Of a stretch of 64,000 nt of DNA, positions 37,988 through 46,657 are shown piece after piece. A program made the translations under genes and the position numbers. How positions within the stretch are numbered: position 1 is the stretch's first letter; each line of letters opens with the position of its first letter. The notes under the pieces are model-generated. The model saw nothing but the letters and a program-made list of their open reading frames with translations, did not search any database and was not told the origin of the DNA. Source of the stretch: Roseobacter sp. MH60115 (GTDB taxonomy: Bacteria; Pseudomonadota; Alphaproteobacteria; Rhodobacterales; Rhodobacteraceae); NCBI RefSeq assembly GCF_015644665.1, contig NZ_JADOBQ010000003.1:248001-312000 (forward strand), given 5' to 3'.

Positions 37988-38036
37988 GGGACGGCGGGCG
38001 GGGCGTCTTTCGCGCAAGCAGAAAGAGCGCCGTCCC
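37988..38036. repeat. Long inverted repeat in 37.9-38.1 kb gap
   Basis: GGGACGGCG (37988-37996) and CGCCGTCCC (38028-38036) are perfect complements, and an inner TCTTTC/GAAAGA pair extends the structure around a nine-base loop, with an unpaired G-rich bulge on the left arm. A stable hairpin in RNA from either strand is expected. Confidence 0.55.
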
Positions 38037-38073
38037 GCTGTCCTATAAATACTGAACCGGGTGCTGGACCGCA

Positions 38074-38090
38074 GGTTCGCGGCGCGAACC
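38074..38090. repeat. Short inverted repeat
   Basis: GGTTCGC and GCGAACC with a three-base loop (GGC) form a tight palindrome between the convergent permease and DUF3422 genes. Confidence 0.45.
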
Positions 38091-38104
38091 CACTAGTCCA
38101 CACT

Positions 38105-38132
38105 GGTCGACTTTTCTGCGAAAAGATCGACC
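38105..38132 (-). terminator. Hairpin at end of DUF3422 gene
   Basis: GGTCGA...TCGACC with inner TTTT/AAAA pairing around a five-base loop lies directly at the DUF3422 stop codon. Strong stem, no T-tract on the minus strand; probable 3' end of that transcript. Confidence 0.45.
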
Positions 38133-39415
38133 TATTCCACACTCTTCCTGAGCCGCCGGACCAACCACCAAACCAGTAACACCACCGGCACGGTCGCCAG
38201 CGCCGTCAGCATCCCCTTGCTCATCCCCGTGGCCTGCGTCAGCGGATAAAGCAGGTACCCCACCAACGACACGGCATAATAACTGATCGCCACGACAGAC
38301 AACCCCTCGACCGTGCGCTGCAAGCGCAACTGCAGATCGGACCGCTTGTCCATGCTCTCCAGGAGCGTCTGGTTCTGGGCCGACCGCTCCACATCCACCC
38401 GTGTCCTGAGCAGGTTCGACGCCCGGATCGACCGGCTCGACATGGCCTCCAGCCGCGCCTCCGCCGAATGCACCGTGCGCATCGCCGGTGCATAGCGCCG
38501 CATCATGAACTCGCCAAACTGCTGCCGCCCCTGAAACCGCTCTTCGCGCAACGCCGCGATCCTCTGGTCCACCAGCGCCTCATAAGCCCCCGTCGCCCCG
38601 AACCGAAACGACGACCGTGCCGACAACGTCTCCAGCTCCGCCGAAATGCTGAGCAGATCGTGCAACGTCTCCTCCGCAGACGCACGCTCATCACTCATCG
38701 TGCCCATCAGCCCCGTCAGCTTGGTATCAAGCTCGTTCAACCCCGGCTGCAATGCCCGCACCCGCGCAAACCCCAGCATCGACATGGTCTTATAGGTCTC
38801 GATCTCGCACAGACGCTGCACAATCCGGCCAATGCGCCGCGCGCCGGTCTGCGCCCCGGCAAAAACCGCAAAGCGTAAATGGCCGTTCAAATCGATCCTG
38901 AAATCCCCGGCCATGATCGCCGCACCGTCCAGCACCTCCGACGCCGCCAGGCTCTCCGAAACAAACCACTCATCCAACGAACCGGTCACAGCCGCATCCT
39001 CCGCAGGCCTCGGCACGATGTTGAGCAGGATGGACGTCATCCGCTGGCCCGGCGCGTTCTCTAGCCAGTCCGACGGAAAGACATCGAATTCAGCCGGATC
39101 AAATGGCCGCGCCACGACCCCGTCGGAAAAGGCGGTATAGGTCACGAACTCCGTGTGCTGCTCCCACTTCAGCCAGTATTTCCCGATCTGACCATAATAG
39201 TGTGTCGCCCCCGGTTGCGGATGCGGCGCACCATGCCGATCCAGCAGCGCCGTCAGATGCGCCAGATCCTGCGCACGGTCCCGGCTCACCGCGTCCTCAG
39301 GCTGCTTAATCGCAACATAGGCCGCGGAGCAAGGCGCTTTCATCGATGGAAAAGGCCGCGCGTGCAGCTCGTTCGCCAGTTTGTAACGCAAGGGATGATC
39401 AGAAATCGATGACAT
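38132..39415 (-). CDS. DUF3422 family membrane-anchored protein
   Basis: A 427-residue protein: a soluble N-terminal region starting with the family landmark RYKLANELHARPFPS, HYYGQIGKYWLKWEQHTEFVTY and PFDPAEFDVFP, a long helical and probably coiled-coil middle (about 215-360), and two C-terminal membrane helices (about 370-390 and 398-418) followed by a basic tail. This matches DUF3422 (uncharacterised). The ATG 39413-39415 has GGAG eight bases upstream; an upstream GTG/ATG would add eight residues. Function unknown; the tail-anchored layout suggests a membrane-tethered sensor or scaffold. Confidence 0.88.
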   Translation of the reverse strand: MSSISDHPLRYKLANELHARPFPSMKAPCSAAYVAIKQPEDAVSRDRAQDLAHLTALLDRHGAPHPQPGATHYYGQIGKYWLKWEQHTEFVTYTAFSDGVVARPFDPAEFDVFPSDWLENAPGQRMTSILLNIVPRPAEDAAVTGSLDEWFVSESLAASEVLDGAAIMAGDFRIDLNGHLRFAVFAGAQTGARRIGRIVQRLCEIETYKTMSMLGFARVRALQPGLNELDTKLTGLMGTMSDERASAEETLHDLLSISAELETLSARSSFRFGATGAYEALVDQRIAALREERFQGRQQFGEFMMRRYAPAMRTVHSAEARLEAMSSRSIRASNLLRTRVDVERSAQNQTLLESMDKRSDLQLRLQRTVEGLSVVAISYYAVSLVGYLLYPLTQATGMSKGMLTALATVPVVLLVWWLVRRLRKSVE

Positions 39416-39600
39416 GGTTCGCTCCAGTTTCACCCTCAAGGCTTAATGCTCGAACACTTGATGTCAAATCATTTTATGAATATTTTTCAAGGCGTTAACC
39501 GAGTACAATCGTATACAGAGATGAGCATCGGAAGCAATTGGCCAAGCCATAGCCCGCAAAAGCCACCAACACTCTCTCCAACACGACACCATCCAATCCG

Positions 39601-39627
39601 ACAGGTAGGGTGGGCCTTGGGCCACCT
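39601..39627 (-). repeat. Diverged REP-like sequence
   Basis: Twenty-three of 27 bases match the REP unit next to the RAYT, including GTAGGGTGGGC and GGCCACC arms. It lies just before the transhydrogenase terminator, in the gap after pntB. Confidence 0.7.
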
Positions 39628-39635
39628 TTCCCATA

Positions 39636-39665
39636 AAAAACGCCGCCCCTCGGGACGGCGTTTTT
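39636..39665 (-). terminator. Rho-independent terminator of pntAB
   Basis: AAAAACGCCG and CGGCGTTTTT flank a CCC/GGG extension; on the minus strand the hairpin is followed by a T-run, 20 bases after the pntB stop. It is nearly symmetric and may also act on the plus strand. Confidence 0.9.
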
Positions 39666-39684
39666 CAGTATATTTCACCTCTGC

Positions 39685-41181
39685 TCAGTCGATCATCGGC
39701 AACAGTTTATCGAGCGATGCTTTGGCATCACCGTAGAACATCCGCGTATTCTCCTTGAAGAACAGCGGGTTCTCGATCCCCGAATACCCGGTGCCCTGTC
39801 CGCGTTTGGACACAAACACCTGCTTGGCCTTCCAGCACTCCAGCACCGGCATCCCCGCAATGGGTGAGTTCGGATCATCCTGCGCCGCCGGGTTCACGAT
39901 GTCATTGGAGCCGATCACGATGGCCACATCCGTCTCCGGAAAGTCCTCGTTGATCTCGTCCATTTCCATCACGATGTCATAAGGCACCTTGGCCTCGGCC
40001 AGCAGCACGTTCATGTGTCCGGGCAGACGCCCCGCCACGGGGTGAATGGCAAAGCGCACGTTCTTGCCCTTGGCGCGCAGCTTCTTGACCAGCTCGCTGA
40101 CCGCCTGCTGCGCCTGCGCCACGGCCATCCCGTAGCCGGGGATGATGATGACACTGTCGGCTTCATTCAACGCCGTGGCCACGCCGTCCGCTTCGATGGC
40201 CACCTGCTCGCCTTCCACGGCCATCTGCTCGCCCGCCGGGCCGCCAAAGCCCCCGAGGATCACCGACACAAAGGAGCGGTTCATTGCCTTGCACATGATA
40301 TAGCTCAGGATCGCACCGGAGGAGCCCACCAGAGCGCCCACAACGATCAACAGGTCGTTGCCCAGCGAGAAACCAATCGCCGCCGCCGCCCAGCCGGAAT
40401 AGCTGTTCAACATCGACACAACGACCGGCATATCCGCCCCGCCGATCCCCATGATCAGATGGTACCCGATGAAGAGCGCCAGCAGCGTCAGCAAGACCAA
40501 TGTCCAGCTGCCCGCCCCGCTCAGATACATGATCGTAAAGAGCAACGACAGCACCGCAGCGCCCGCGTTCAGCAAGTGTCCACCGGGCAGCTTGTTGGCG
40601 GATGTATCCACCTTGCCCGCAAGCTTGCCATAGGCGATCACGGACCCAGTAAAGGTCACCGCTCCGATCCAGATGCCCAGCACCAATTCAATGCGCAAGA
40701 TGTTGATCTCTACGGAGGTCTTCTTGGCAATCAGCTGACCGAAGGACGACAGCCCCTCATAGATGTCCTTGGGCAGACCAACGGCCGTGTAACCATCTGC
40801 AGCCACCGCGCCCAGCACACCGCCGTTTTCAACAAAGAGCGCGCTCATATTGTTGATCATGATGTCCGCGTTGAAACCGACGAAGACCGCTGCAAGCCCC
40901 ACAAGGCTGTGCATGATTGCCACCAACTCCGGCATCTGCGTCATCTGCACCTTGGTGGCCAGTTGGTAACCGACTGCGGCCCCCAGACCGATCAGGATGA
41001 TCGAGACACCAGACAGCCCCCAACCGGGCCCAATTAACGTGGCCAGAACCGCAATCGCCATACCGGCAATCCCGTACCAGACCGCGCGTTTCGCACTTTC
41101 CTGCCCGCTCAATCCGCCCAGGCTGAGGATGAAGAGAACTGCCGCGACCGCATAGGCCGCAATCGTAAATCCGTATTCCAT
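39685..41181 (-). CDS. pntB: NAD(P) transhydrogenase subunit beta
   Basis: PntB with PntA couples proton entry to NADPH formation from NADH. The 498-residue protein starts with an array of about eight to nine membrane helices (residues 1-265) and ends with a soluble NADP(H)-binding domain (about 310-498) marked by [13 protein letters not shown] and [44 protein letters not shown]. Length is standard. It follows pntA by 14 bases and is closed by a strong terminator. Confidence 0.96.
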   Translation of the reverse strand: MEYGFTIAAYAVAAVLFILSLGGLSGQESAKRAVWYGIAGMAIAVLATLIGPGWGLSGVSIILIGLGAAVGYQLATKVQMTQMPELVAIMHSLVGLAAVFVGFNADIMINNMSALFVENGGVLGAVAADGYTAVGLPKDIYEGLSSFGQLIAKKTSVEINILRIELVLGIWIGAVTFTGSVIAYGKLAGKVDTSANKLPGGHLLNAGAAVLSLLFTIMYLSGAGSWTLVLLTLLALFIGYHLIMGIGGADMPVVVSMLNSYSGWAAAAIGFSLGNDLLIVVGALVGSSGAILSYIMCKAMNRSFVSVILGGFGGPAGEQMAVEGEQVAIEADGVATALNEADSVIIIPGYGMAVAQAQQAVSELVKKLRAKGKNVRFAIHPVAGRLPGHMNVLLAEAKVPYDIVMEMDEINEDFPETDVAIVIGSNDIVNPAAQDDPNSPIAGMPVLECWKAKQVFVSKRGQGTGYSGIENPLFFKENTRMFYGDAKASLDKLLPMID

Positions 41182-41195
41182 TGTCCCCTAACCCC

Positions 41196-42770
41196 TTACG
41201 ATTTCTGGAACATGGCGAGCATGCGCCGTGTCACGAGGAAGCCGCCAAATATGTTGATCGACGCCATGAAGACCGCAAGCGCGGCCAGCAGCGTGATCAG
41301 CATCGAGCTTGATCCGATCTGGATGAGCGCGCCCAGAATGATGATCGACGAGATCGCATTCGTGACCGCCATCAGCGGCGTGTGCAGGCTGTGCGCCACG
41401 CCCCAGATCACCTGGAAGCCGATAAAGACCGACAGGATGAAAACGATGAAATGCTGCATGAAGCTCGCCGGGGCCACCAGACCCACGGCCAGCACCAGCG
41501 CGCCGCCCACGGCCAACAGACCCACCTGATTGCGCGTCTGCGTCTTGAATTCTGCAAGCTCCTTGGCGCGCTTCTCTTCCGCTGTCAGCTCCTTGGGCGC
41601 TTCTTTCTTTGGGGCTGCTGCAATCGCGGCCACCTTGGGCGGCGGCGGCGGGAAGGTGACCTCCTTGGCATGCGCAATCGTCGCACCGCGGATCACGTCG
41701 TCTTCCATGTTGTGATCGATCACGCCGTCTTTTTCCGGCGTCAAATCCGTCATCAGATGCCGAATGTTGGTGGCATAAAGGTTCGACGCCTGCGTGCCCA
41801 TCCGGCTGGGGAAATCGGTATAACCGATGATGGTCACGCCATTGTCGGTCACGATCTTCTCATCCGCAACGGTCAGCTTGCAGTTGCCGCCCTTCTCCGC
41901 CGCCAGATCGACAATAACCGACCCCGGCTTCATGGAGGCCACCATGTCTTCGGTCCAGAGCTCCGGCGCCTCGCGGTTCGGGATCAGCGCTGTGGTGATC
42001 ACAATATCGACCTCGGGGGCCAGTTCTCGGAACTTGGCCAGCTGCGCCTCGCGGAACTCCGGCGAAGACACGGAGGCATAACCGCCCGAGGCGGAGCCAT
42101 CCTGCTGCTCTTCCTCGAAATCGAGATAGACAAATTCGGCGCCCATGGATTCAACCTGCTCGGCCACCTCTGGCCGCACATCAAAGGCCAGCGTAATCGC
42201 GCCAAGGCTGGTCGAGGTGCCAATAGCCGCCAGACCGGCCACACCGGCGCCGACCACCAGAACCTTGGCCGGGGGCACCTTGCCCGCTGCCGTGATCTGA
42301 CCGGTGAAGAAGCGGCCAAAATTATTGCCCGCCTCGATCACCGCGCGGTAGCCCGCGATATTGGCCATGGAGCTGAGCGCATCCATCTTCTGGGCGCGGC
42401 TGATGCGTGGGATCATCTCCATCGCGATCACGGTCGCACCCTTCTTGGCGGCCTGCTTCATCTTGGCTTCATCCGCCACCGGGCTGAAGAAGGAAATCAG
42501 CGTCTGATCCGCGCGCAGCCGCTTCATCTCCGCATCGTCGGGCACCCGCACCTTGGCCACCACATCCGCAGCCTTCCACAGCGCCGCCGCCGTTTTGGCA
42601 ACCTCGACGCCTGCCTCCTTGTAATCGGCATCAGCAAATCCGGCCTTCGCCCCAGCGCCTGTCTCGATGATGCACTCATGACCCAATTTCTGAAGCTGGG
42701 CGGCGCTCTCGGGCGTCATGGCCACCCGTGCTTCGCCATCAAAAATCTCTTTTGGTGTCCCGATCTTCAA
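41196..42770 (-). CDS. pntA: NAD(P) transhydrogenase subunit alpha, TTG start
   Basis: A 524-residue PntA containing both the NAD(H)-binding domain (KIGTPKEIFDGEARVAMTPE start, VLVVGAGVAGLAAIGTSTSLGA Rossmann motif) and the C-terminal membrane part with about four helices (about 430-520), equivalent to fused PntAA and PntAB of other alphaproteobacteria. Reading further upstream adds 29 residues with no homology character; I place the start at a TTG (42768-42770), which has GGGGGAG six bases upstream and gives the normal N-terminus MKIGTPKE. Confidence 0.95.
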   Translation of the reverse strand: MKIGTPKEIFDGEARVAMTPESAAQLQKLGHECIIETGAGAKAGFADADYKEAGVEVAKTAAALWKAADVVAKVRVPDDAEMKRLRADQTLISFFSPVADEAKMKQAAKKGATVIAMEMIPRISRAQKMDALSSMANIAGYRAVIEAGNNFGRFFTGQITAAGKVPPAKVLVVGAGVAGLAAIGTSTSLGAITLAFDVRPEVAEQVESMGAEFVYLDFEEEQQDGSASGGYASVSSPEFREAQLAKFRELAPEVDIVITTALIPNREAPELWTEDMVASMKPGSVIVDLAAEKGGNCKLTVADEKIVTDNGVTIIGYTDFPSRMGTQASNLYATNIRHLMTDLTPEKDGVIDHNMEDDVIRGATIAHAKEVTFPPPPPKVAAIAAAPKKEAPKELTAEEKRAKELAEFKTQTRNQVGLLAVGGALVLAVGLVAPASFMQHFIVFILSVFIGFQVIWGVAHSLHTPLMAVTNAISSIIILGALIQIGSSSMLITLLAALAVFMASINIFGGFLVTRRMLAMFQKS

Positions 42771-42896
42771 CTGAAGCTCCCCCGTTCTGGTCCGTTTCGG
42801 CGCGCGATCTCGCGCAAAGGTAATTTGTCCACTACCGCGCGCTGCGGCGAGGTACAAGCACTTGGCCCCGAGGGTCGCGCAATAAATGCAAAGAAA

Positions 42897-43346
42897 TCAG
42901 AGCCACCTGCGCACTTTTTGCTCATATCGCGCAAAGTCGGCCCGAAAGACACGGCGCATCCGGTTCTCTTCCGGCACGATGAAGCGCCTCTCCAGCACCC
43001 AGACGAGAATGGGTACGAGGGCCAGGGCCAGCACGGCGTCCCACCAGAGGCAAAGCCCTGCGAGGATCAGCACATCAGCCAGATAAATGGGATTGCGCGA
43101 GCGGCCAAAGACACCGGACTGGATCAGGCTGTCCGGGGTTTCATGGGGGATGATCGTGGTTTTGTGACGCCGGAACTCCATCACCGCCAGCAAGGTCAGC
43201 ACGATGCCCGCACCGACAAAAAGACCGGCCAGCAGCAGGGTGACGGGATGCGCAAGGCTCAGATCGAAGGAGACATACTGGCTCTGGAGCCAGGCCAGCA
43301 CCGCGAAGCCGACCAGCCAGACTGGCGGCACATCAAACCATTTCAT
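42897..43346 (-). CDS. Isoprenylcysteine carboxyl methyltransferase-like membrane protein
   Basis: A 149-residue protein with four hydrophobic segments and the C-terminal signature FGRSRNPIYLADVLILAGL ... FIVPEENRMRRVFRADFARYEQKVRRWL, typical of the ICMT/phospholipid methyltransferase superfamily that uses SAM at the membrane. Bacterial members often act on lipids or unknown substrates. The ATG overlaps the glyoxalase-like gene's stop by four bases (ATGA). Confidence 0.85.
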   Translation of the reverse strand: MKWFDVPPVWLVGFAVLAWLQSQYVSFDLSLAHPVTLLLAGLFVGAGIVLTLLAVMEFRRHKTTIIPHETPDSLIQSGVFGRSRNPIYLADVLILAGLCLWWDAVLALALVPILVWVLERRFIVPEENRMRRVFRADFARYEQKVRRWL

Positions 43347-43723
43347 ACTTTCGCTTCGACCTCTTGCGGCTGCCAAAGCTCGATCGGGTTGCCTTCCGGA
43401 TCGTAGACCCGCGCAAAACGCCCGTTAGGCAGTTCTTCGGGGTGCATGTCCACCTCTTCGCCTGCATCGCGCAATTGGGCAACCATCGCATCGAGATCAT
43501 CGACGCGGAAATTCAACATCCACTGTTTTTCCGAATTGCCGAAGTATGTCGTGTCCTTGGCAAAGGGCGCAAAAACGGTAGGCCCCTGATCTTGCGTCCA
43601 GACCGGCGTTTCGTAGTCCTTGGGCACTTCGGAAATTCCGAAATGCCGCGCATACCATGCCGCCAGACTTTCGGGATTTTCCGCACGAAAAAAGAAGCCA
43701 CCAAACCCTGTAATGCGCTGCAT
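43343..43723 (-). CDS. VOC (glyoxalase/bleomycin resistance) family protein
   Basis: A 126-residue two-module beta-alpha-beta protein: an N-terminal FFFRAENPESLAAWYARHFGI and C-terminal RVYDPEGNPIELWQP with the metal-binding Glu of the VOC fold. The start ATG at 43723 is preceded by GGAGG; an in-frame TTG four codons earlier is weaker. Substrate cannot be assigned. Co-translated with the methyltransferase-like gene. Confidence 0.88.
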   Translation of the reverse strand: MQRITGFGGFFFRAENPESLAAWYARHFGISEVPKDYETPVWTQDQGPTVFAPFAKDTTYFGNSEKQWMLNFRVDDLDAMVAQLRDAGEEVDMHPEELPNGRFARVYDPEGNPIELWQPQEVEAKV

Positions 43724-43852
43724 GAGCCCCTCCAATCACATTGGACAGAAACAGATTACGCCGATGCTGCGTCCAAGACAATCACCCGCTGCCCTTGTGC
43801 TGCCCCGTGCCGCAGCTAAGCTGATCAGAGGTGGCACAAGGAAAGAGACAGG

Positions 43853-44605
43853 ATGACGCTTGCAGGGAAACACGCATTGGTCACGGGCGGTGGTACAGGG
43901 ATCGGTCTGGCGATCGCCAAGATGTTGGCGGCAGAAGGATGTCAAGTCACGATCACCGGCAGACGGCAGGCGGTTCTGGACCAGGTGGCTGGTGACGGGA
44001 TTTTCGGCATGGTCATGGATGTGCGGGACGAGGCCCAGGTGGTGGAGACCGTCGGCGTCGCAGTCGAGGCGCGTGGACCGGTACAAATATGCGTGGCCAA
44101 CGCCGGCATCGCCGAAGGCCGCGCCCTGCATAAAACCGATCTGGCATTCTGGCGCGATATGATGTCCACCAATCTCGACGGTGCCTTCCTGACCATCCGG
44201 GAAGCTCTGGCGTCCATGCGCACGACAGACTGGGGCCGGGTGATTGCGGTGTCCTCGATTGCGGGGCTGCGCGGATTGCAGGGGGCGTCCTGCTACACGG
44301 CGTCGAAACACGGGATGATAGGTCTCATTCGCGCGCTAAGCGAGGACTACTTGGGCAAACCCATCACGTTCAACGCCCTGTGCCCCGCCTATGTGGACAC
44401 GCCGATCATCGCACGGAACACCTTGTCTATCGCGAAACGCGCAAGCGTGAGTGAAGACAAGGCGCGCGCCATGATGATCTCCGCCAACCGCCATAACCGG
44501 TTGATTTCCCCGGAGGAAGTGGCCGTCGCAGCGCGCTGGCTGGTATCGCCGGGATCGGAAAGCGTCAACGGACAAGCCATCGAAATCGCCGGCGGGCAAA
44601 TGTAG
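43853..44605 (+). CDS. Short-chain dehydrogenase/reductase
   Basis: A 250-residue classical SDR. The cofactor motif TGGGTGIGLA is at residues 11-20, NAG at about 83-85, and the catalytic SSIAG...YTASKHG (Ser-Tyr-Lys) around 138-158; a 3-hydroxybutyrate dehydrogenase-like sequence LCPAYVDTPI follows. It probably reduces or oxidises a 3-hydroxyacyl substrate, but SDR specificity is not readable. The stop codon is three bases before a REP pair. Confidence 0.9.
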   Translation: MTLAGKHALVTGGGTGIGLAIAKMLAAEGCQVTITGRRQAVLDQVAGDGIFGMVMDVRDEAQVVETVGVAVEARGPVQICVANAGIAEGRALHKTDLAFWRDMMSTNLDGAFLTIREALASMRTTDWGRVIAVSSIAGLRGLQGASCYTASKHGMIGLIRALSEDYLGKPITFNALCPAYVDTPIIARNTLSIAKRASVSEDKARAMMISANRHNRLISPEEVAVAARWLVSPGSESVNGQAIEIAGGQM

Positions 44606-44607
44606 CC

Positions 44608-44682
44608 GGGTGGCCTAAAGCCCACCCTACCTGCCTATCTCAACCGGTGCGCCCAGCAGGTAGGGTGGGCTTTAGGCCACCC
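44608..44682. repeat. Inverted REP pair (BIME) beside RAYT gene
   Basis: Two perfect 27-base copies in opposite orientation (44608-44634 and 44656-44682) are separated by 21 bases. Each has the GTAG tetranucleotide followed by an imperfect hairpin (GGTGGGC-TTTA-GGCCACC), the hallmark of REP elements. The pair lies 42 bases upstream of the RAYT ATG and may form a large cruciform or terminate the SDR transcript. Confidence 0.9.
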
Positions 44683-44724
44683 TTGTTTGGGATTTCTTAA
44701 CCATAGGGTTGATACGCTTGCCTT

Positions 44725-45273
44725 ATGTCCAAATACATCCGATCCCAGACACCCGGCGGCACGTATTTCTTCACCGCGCGCCTAGCAAACAGCCGCAGCA
44801 CCTTGCTGACGGATGAGGTCGATTTACTGCGGCGCTGTGTGCGAGAGACCATCACCCGCTACCCCTTCGCAATCGACGCAATCGTGATCCTGCCTGCGGC
44901 GATCCATACCCTCTGGACGCTGCCGGAAGGCGATGCGAATTTCAGCACAAGGTGGAGTTTCCTGAAATCGCAATTCTCCCGCGCGCTTCCGGACCCGTCT
45001 GCGCGCACAAAAACGCAATGCGACCGCAGGGAAAAGGGCATATGGCAACGCCGCTTCTGGGAACATCGCATCCGCTCTGCACATGATCTTGCCTTGCACC
45101 GCACGCTCATCCACACGGCGCCGGTTCAGGCCGGCCTCGTGGACCGGCCATCCGACTGGACCTGGACATCATTGCACCGGGATTTGGCAACGTCAGATGT
45201 AACGGCAAACGCGCCGCCGCCCGTGCGCTTCAGCACAATGGGCCTGAAGACAATCGCGCCCGCTGATGCCTAA
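44725..45273 (+). CDS. REP-associated tyrosine transposase (RAYT) family, catalytic motifs altered
   Basis: The 182-residue Y1-transposase-like protein has the family layout: GGTYFFTARL near the N-terminus, VILPxxIHTLWTLPEGDANFSTRWS, IWQRRFWEHRIR, and HxAPVQAGLVDRPSDWTWTSL. RAYTs bind REP sequences and can cleave them. Here the HUH motif is Ala59-Ile60-His61 instead of His-x-His (Ala58 also replaces the usual Asp), and the position of the catalytic Tyr is Leu128, with Ala132 replacing the usual Asn. The frame is intact and conserved elsewhere, suggesting a domesticated REP-binding protein rather than debris. It overlaps the convergent amidotransferase by four bases; no clear ribosome site. 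Confidence 0.85.
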   Translation: MSKYIRSQTPGGTYFFTARLANSRSTLLTDEVDLLRRCVRETITRYPFAIDAIVILPAAIHTLWTLPEGDANFSTRWSFLKSQFSRALPDPSARTKTQCDRREKGIWQRRFWEHRIRSAHDLALHRTLIHTAPVQAGLVDRPSDWTWTSLHRDLATSDVTANAPPPVRFSTMGLKTIAPADA

Positions 45274-46046
45274 GCGACCTGAGCGGGCGTGAGCTTGCGT
45301 CCATTTGACCACGCACGCGCTGCACGGCCAAAGGCCGAGAACAGCGGCTGCGACACCGGATCTTTCGCGGCTTCATACTCAGGGTGCCACTGAACCGCCA
45401 GGGTGAACCCCGGAGCATCCTTGATGAAAATCGCCTCCGGCGTGTTGTCCGGTGCAACTCCGTCGACAACCACCCGCGGTCCGGCCACCTTGATCCCTTG
45501 CCCGTGCAGAGTATTGGTAACCACCTCCTGCGCCCCCATCAAACGATGAAAGACGCCACCCTCGGTAAAGGACACGGTATGTCGGTTCTCGAACTTTTCC
45601 TGCAGGGTCCCGTCAGGCGGCATGCGGTGGTTCATACGTCCCGGCAAATCCCTGATCTCGGGGTGCAGAGAGCCGCCCATCGCCACGTTCACTTCTTGAA
45701 ACCCGCGACAAATGCCCAAGAACGGCTGACCACGTTCAACGCAGGCCCGCACCAGCGGCAAGGCAATCGCATCCCGCGCGCGGTCAAAATCGCCATGCGC
45801 CTCCGTTGCCTCTTCTCCATACTCCTCGGGATGCACATTCGGGCGCCCACCGGTCAACAGAAAACCGTCGCATGTCTCCAGCAGGTCATTGATGGACACA
45901 TATTCAGGGTCAGATGGGATGATCATCGGGACGCAGTCCGAGACGACGGAGACCGCGTCCGAATTCATCTTGCCACCCGCATGCACAGGGTATTCGTCAT
46001 TGATCAGGTACTGATTGCAAATGATGCCAATGACAGGCCGCGCCAT
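45270..46046 (-). CDS. Gamma-glutamyl-gamma-aminobutyrate hydrolase-like (peptidase C26)
   Basis: A 258-residue class I glutamine-amidotransferase-fold hydrolase. The catalytic triad is visible as Cys113 (FLGICRGFQEVN) with His221 and Glu223 (QWHPEYEA). This is the PuuD-like group that releases GABA or other amines from gamma-glutamyl conjugates in polyamine degradation; other gamma-glutamyl substrates are possible. It converges with and overlaps the RAYT gene. No other polyamine genes are close. Confidence 0.88.
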   Translation of the reverse strand: MARPVIGIICNQYLINDEYPVHAGGKMNSDAVSVVSDCVPMIIPSDPEYVSINDLLETCDGFLLTGGRPNVHPEEYGEEATEAHGDFDRARDAIALPLVRACVERGQPFLGICRGFQEVNVAMGGSLHPEIRDLPGRMNHRMPPDGTLQEKFENRHTVSFTEGGVFHRLMGAQEVVTNTLHGQGIKVAGPRVVVDGVAPDNTPEAIFIKDAPGFTLAVQWHPEYEAAKDPVSQPLFSAFGRAARAWSNGRKLTPAQVA

Positions 46047-46145
46047 GGATATTCCCTTCGGTTCACTTCCCGCAGATATAGCTTTGCACGGCGCAGGTTA
46101 ACAGTCCATGACCGCGCAGAAACCTGTGCAGAATTGCAAAATGCT

Positions 46146-46571
46146 TCAACTTTCAGCACTCAGCCCCGCCGCATCAATACCCGCAAGCCCCGCAATCACA
46201 TCATTATCCGATGTATCACCGGTCACGCCGACGGCACCAATCACCACGCCCTTCTTGTCGCGCAACAGGATGCCTCCCGGGACCGGGATGACCTTGCCGC
46301 CATAGGCGCCGTTCACACAGGTCATGAAGTAAGCCTGTTGTTCCGCCCGCGCCATTTGCGCCGAGCCCGGAATACCCAACATGACCGACCCGTAGGCCTT
46401 GCCAAAGGCAATCTCGAACCGCCCGGGTGCGGCACCATCCTCACGCTCAAACGCCTGCACATGACCACCGGCGTCCAGCACCACAGCGGACAGCGGCTTC
46501 AAGTCCAGTTCACGCCCCTTCTCAAAAGTCTTGCGGATGATGGTACGGGCTTTTCTCAGGCTGATGGTCAT
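46146..46571 (-). CDS. glcG: GlcG/HbpS family protein
   Basis: A 141-residue single-domain protein of the GlcG/HbpS family, with ISLRKARTIIRKTFEKGRE, LSAVVLDAGGHVQAFEREDGA, GKAYGSVMLG, and a C-terminal GGILLRDKKGVVIGAVGVTGDTSDNDV landmark. Some members bind haem or cobalamin; in Escherichia coli glcG lies next to malate synthase glcB in the glycolate operon, and here it also follows glcB, 86 bases downstream. The symbol rests on this pairing. GAGGAG precedes the ATG. Confidence 0.8.
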   Translation of the reverse strand: MTISLRKARTIIRKTFEKGRELDLKPLSAVVLDAGGHVQAFEREDGAAPGRFEIAFGKAYGSVMLGIPGSAQMARAEQQAYFMTCVNGAYGGKVIPVPGGILLRDKKGVVIGAVGVTGDTSDNDVIAGLAGIDAAGLSAES

Positions 46572-46657
46572 GACGGCTCCTCATTTCATTGTTCAAAAAA
46601 TATGCTGGCGCGCGCACGAAACGCGCGTAGAGACGGGCTATGGGGTCACCGGCGGCC

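Noticed and set aside
38074-38090. tRNA T-arm-like GGTTCGC segment
   Set aside because: No acceptor, D or anticodon arm could be built around it; it is a simple palindrome.
44656-45273. Insertion sequence with terminal repeats and target duplication
   Set aside because: The flanking 27-base units are REP elements rather than IS ends, there is only one side with them, and the protein is RAYT-like.
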